DNA from: SYFY01 sp031385325
Lineage (GTDB): Bacteria; Pseudomonadota; Gammaproteobacteria; Pseudomonadales; Azotimanducaceae
DNA length: 21,317 nucleotides
Assembly: GCA_031385325.1 (NCBI GenBank)
Contig: JANNBJ010000014.1
Span: 1 to 21,317 of the forward strand
Reading direction: 5' to 3'
A program made the translations under genes and the position numbers. Shown here in pieces: positions 20,573-21,317 of the stretch; the stretch's first letter is position 1, and the number at the start of each line of letters is the position of its first letter. The notes below the pieces were generated by a model that searched no databases, had not been told where the DNA came from, and worked only from the letters and a program-made list of their open reading frames with translations.

Positions 20573-21057
20573 CCTGGCAGGAACACGGGGACCGGCGGAA
20601 TGCGGCCGCCCGCCAGCGTCCATAACGCCAGCGGAATTTCGACGATGACCGTCACTGCGGCGAGGCCCCAGCCGATTTGCCGGGTCAGTGACGTCGCGGG
20701 ATGTGACTCCGGCAACCACCATTGAAAGATGGAGAGGAACACGGCGGTCGCAACAAAACCTGGCCATGACATGGCCAGGAACTGACGTCGGGAATTGGCT
20801 TTCGAATCAAAATTGAACAGGAAGGGCGACAGCAGCGAATGAGCCGGGGTGATCACTGCGTTTGCATTTTTAGCACCCAGCCAGTGGCCCCACTCGTGCA
20901 GTTCAAAGGCAACCAACCCCGATATGATCGCAGCCGGAACGGCCAGGACTGGAAACGTCCCGGTCAGGATCCAGAGTGACAAGGCGAGCAGCAACAGAAG
21001 GGCATCACGAGCGACAAATCGGGACATGACAACTTTGGGTGATCGATCAGGTTGCAT
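20563..21057 (-). CDS. Membrane protein with HEXXH motif, possible M50-like metalloprotease
   Basis: A 164-residue polytopic membrane protein with hydrophobic helices at about 19-34, 36-53, 95-113 and 128-148. HEWGH at 54-58 sits at the end of a helix (VAFELHEWGHWLGA), the zinc-binding arrangement of site-2/M50-type intramembrane proteases, and SWPGFVATAV at 97-106 resembles their aGPxaN helix. The third M50 motif (NxxPxxxLDGG) is not found, only LAGGRIPPVP near the end, so proteolysis is unproven. The frame is open to 21267, but that part is antisense to the next SDR. ATG 21057 has AGGCAAG upstream; ATG 21027 is an alternative without a ribosome-binding site. Divergent from the SDR at 21115. 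Confidence 0.7.
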   Translation of the reverse strand: MQPDRSPKVVMSRFVARDALLLLLALSLWILTGTFPVLAVPAAIISGLVAFELHEWGHWLGAKNANAVITPAHSLLSPFLFNFDSKANSRRQFLAMSWPGFVATAVFLSIFQWWLPESHPATSLTRQIGWGLAAVTVIVEIPLALWTLAGGRIPPVPVFLPGKR

Positions 21058-21114
21058 CTTGCCTGCAAGCCTGATCAATTGGCCACGCAAATTCGATCTG
21101 AGAGGGGAGCAGCC

Positions 21115-21317
21115 ATGAACGGGGATCAGAGACTGGCCGGCAAAACATGCATTATTACCGGCGGCGCCAGTGGTATCGGCGAGGCGGTGGTCCGCCGATT
21201 TGTGCAGGAAGGCGCGGAGGTGATGATTGCTGATCGCAATCTCGCCGGTGCGCAGAACCTGACACAAATCCTCGGCTCGCAGGTCTGTGCGATTCAGTGC
21301 GATGTTGGCAGCGAACT
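21115..21317 (+). CDS. SDR family oxidoreductase, 5' part
   Basis: The first 67 codons of a classical NAD(P)-dependent short-chain dehydrogenase, cut by the window end. LAGKTCIITGGASGIGEAVVRRF carries the TGxxxGIG nucleotide-binding motif; in ADRN the acidic residue after the second strand (IADR) favours NAD(H), and CDVGSE is the usual D[VL] contact to adenine. ATG 21115 has GAGAGGGGAG as ribosome-binding site. Only 57 bp separate it from the divergent HEWGH gene, so their promoters must overlap. Substrate unknown; too little sequence is available to assign a subfamily. Confidence 0.88.
   Translation, partial: MNGDQRLAGKTCIITGGASGIGEAVVRRFVQEGAEVMIADRNLAGAQNLTQILGSQVCAIQCDVGSE

Noticed and set aside
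21058..21267. 70-residue N-terminal extension of the HEWGH protein
   Set aside because: It is antisense to the start of the SDR at 21115 and precedes the first ATG with a ribosome-binding site (21057).

Overview
The window is a GC-rich bacterial chromosome segment that I read as a gammaproteobacterium (Proteobacteria with reasonable confidence, class by inference). It has two TonB-dependent outer-membrane receptors, Shine-Dalgarno led genes packed into operons, a DUF2878-type inner-membrane protein, a BLUF photoreceptor and a catabolic gene set typical of heterotrophs that live on steroids, terpenoids or other hydrophobic carboxylated compounds. I cannot name the genus. No tRNA, rRNA, CRISPR array, transposase or integrase is visible.

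Layout. 1-385: the 3' end of a nitronate monooxygenase gene. 415-1227 (-): an SDR resembling 3-alpha-hydroxysteroid dehydrogenase/carbonyl reductase, divergent from a TonB receptor (1470-4226, +) across a control region containing a long dyad. The + strand then carries a catabolic operon: acyl-CoA dehydrogenase 1 (4313-5512), acyl-CoA dehydrogenase 2 (5525-6661), Rieske oxygenase 1 (6683-7861), Rieske oxygenase 2 (7915-9264), a patch of REP-like hairpin and 15-bp tandem repeats, and a cytochrome P450 whose start codon cannot be found (about 9439-10623). 10670-11874 (-): a phytanoyl-CoA dioxygenase-like gene and a membrane-anchored DUF385/deazaflavin-type protein. 11994-13379 (+): a FAD_binding_2 flavoprotein related to fumarate reductases and ketosteroid dehydrogenases. 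After a strong bidirectional terminator, a second TonB receptor (13522-16482, -) has a clear sigma-70 promoter, and behind it lies a crotonase (16629-17402, -).

From 17513 the theme changes. DUF6134-like and DUF2878 genes (17513-18696, -) are divergent from a GTP cyclohydrolase I (folE)-BLUF pair (18896-20044, +), followed by a secreted VOC protein (20122-20556, +). A convergent HEWGH membrane protein (20563-21057, -) and the 5' end of another SDR (21115 onward, +) close the window.

How the genes may work together (inference): the receptors import a bulky hydrophobic substrate; the P450, Rieske enzymes and PhyH-like dioxygenase add oxygen; the SDR and flavoprotein do ring or side-chain redox steps; the acyl-CoA dehydrogenase pair and crotonase shorten a CoA-activated side chain. 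The two acyl-CoA dehydrogenases look like one heteromeric enzyme, because only the first keeps a catalytic glutamate. The second half looks like a light or photo-oxidative response locus: an intact BLUF flavin photosensor cotranscribed with the first enzyme of pterin synthesis. The most notable sequence-level features are a 14-bp hairpin that buries the ribosome-binding region of acyl-CoA dehydrogenase 1, the start-less P450 behind tandem repeats, and an 18-bp palindrome in the folE promoter region.
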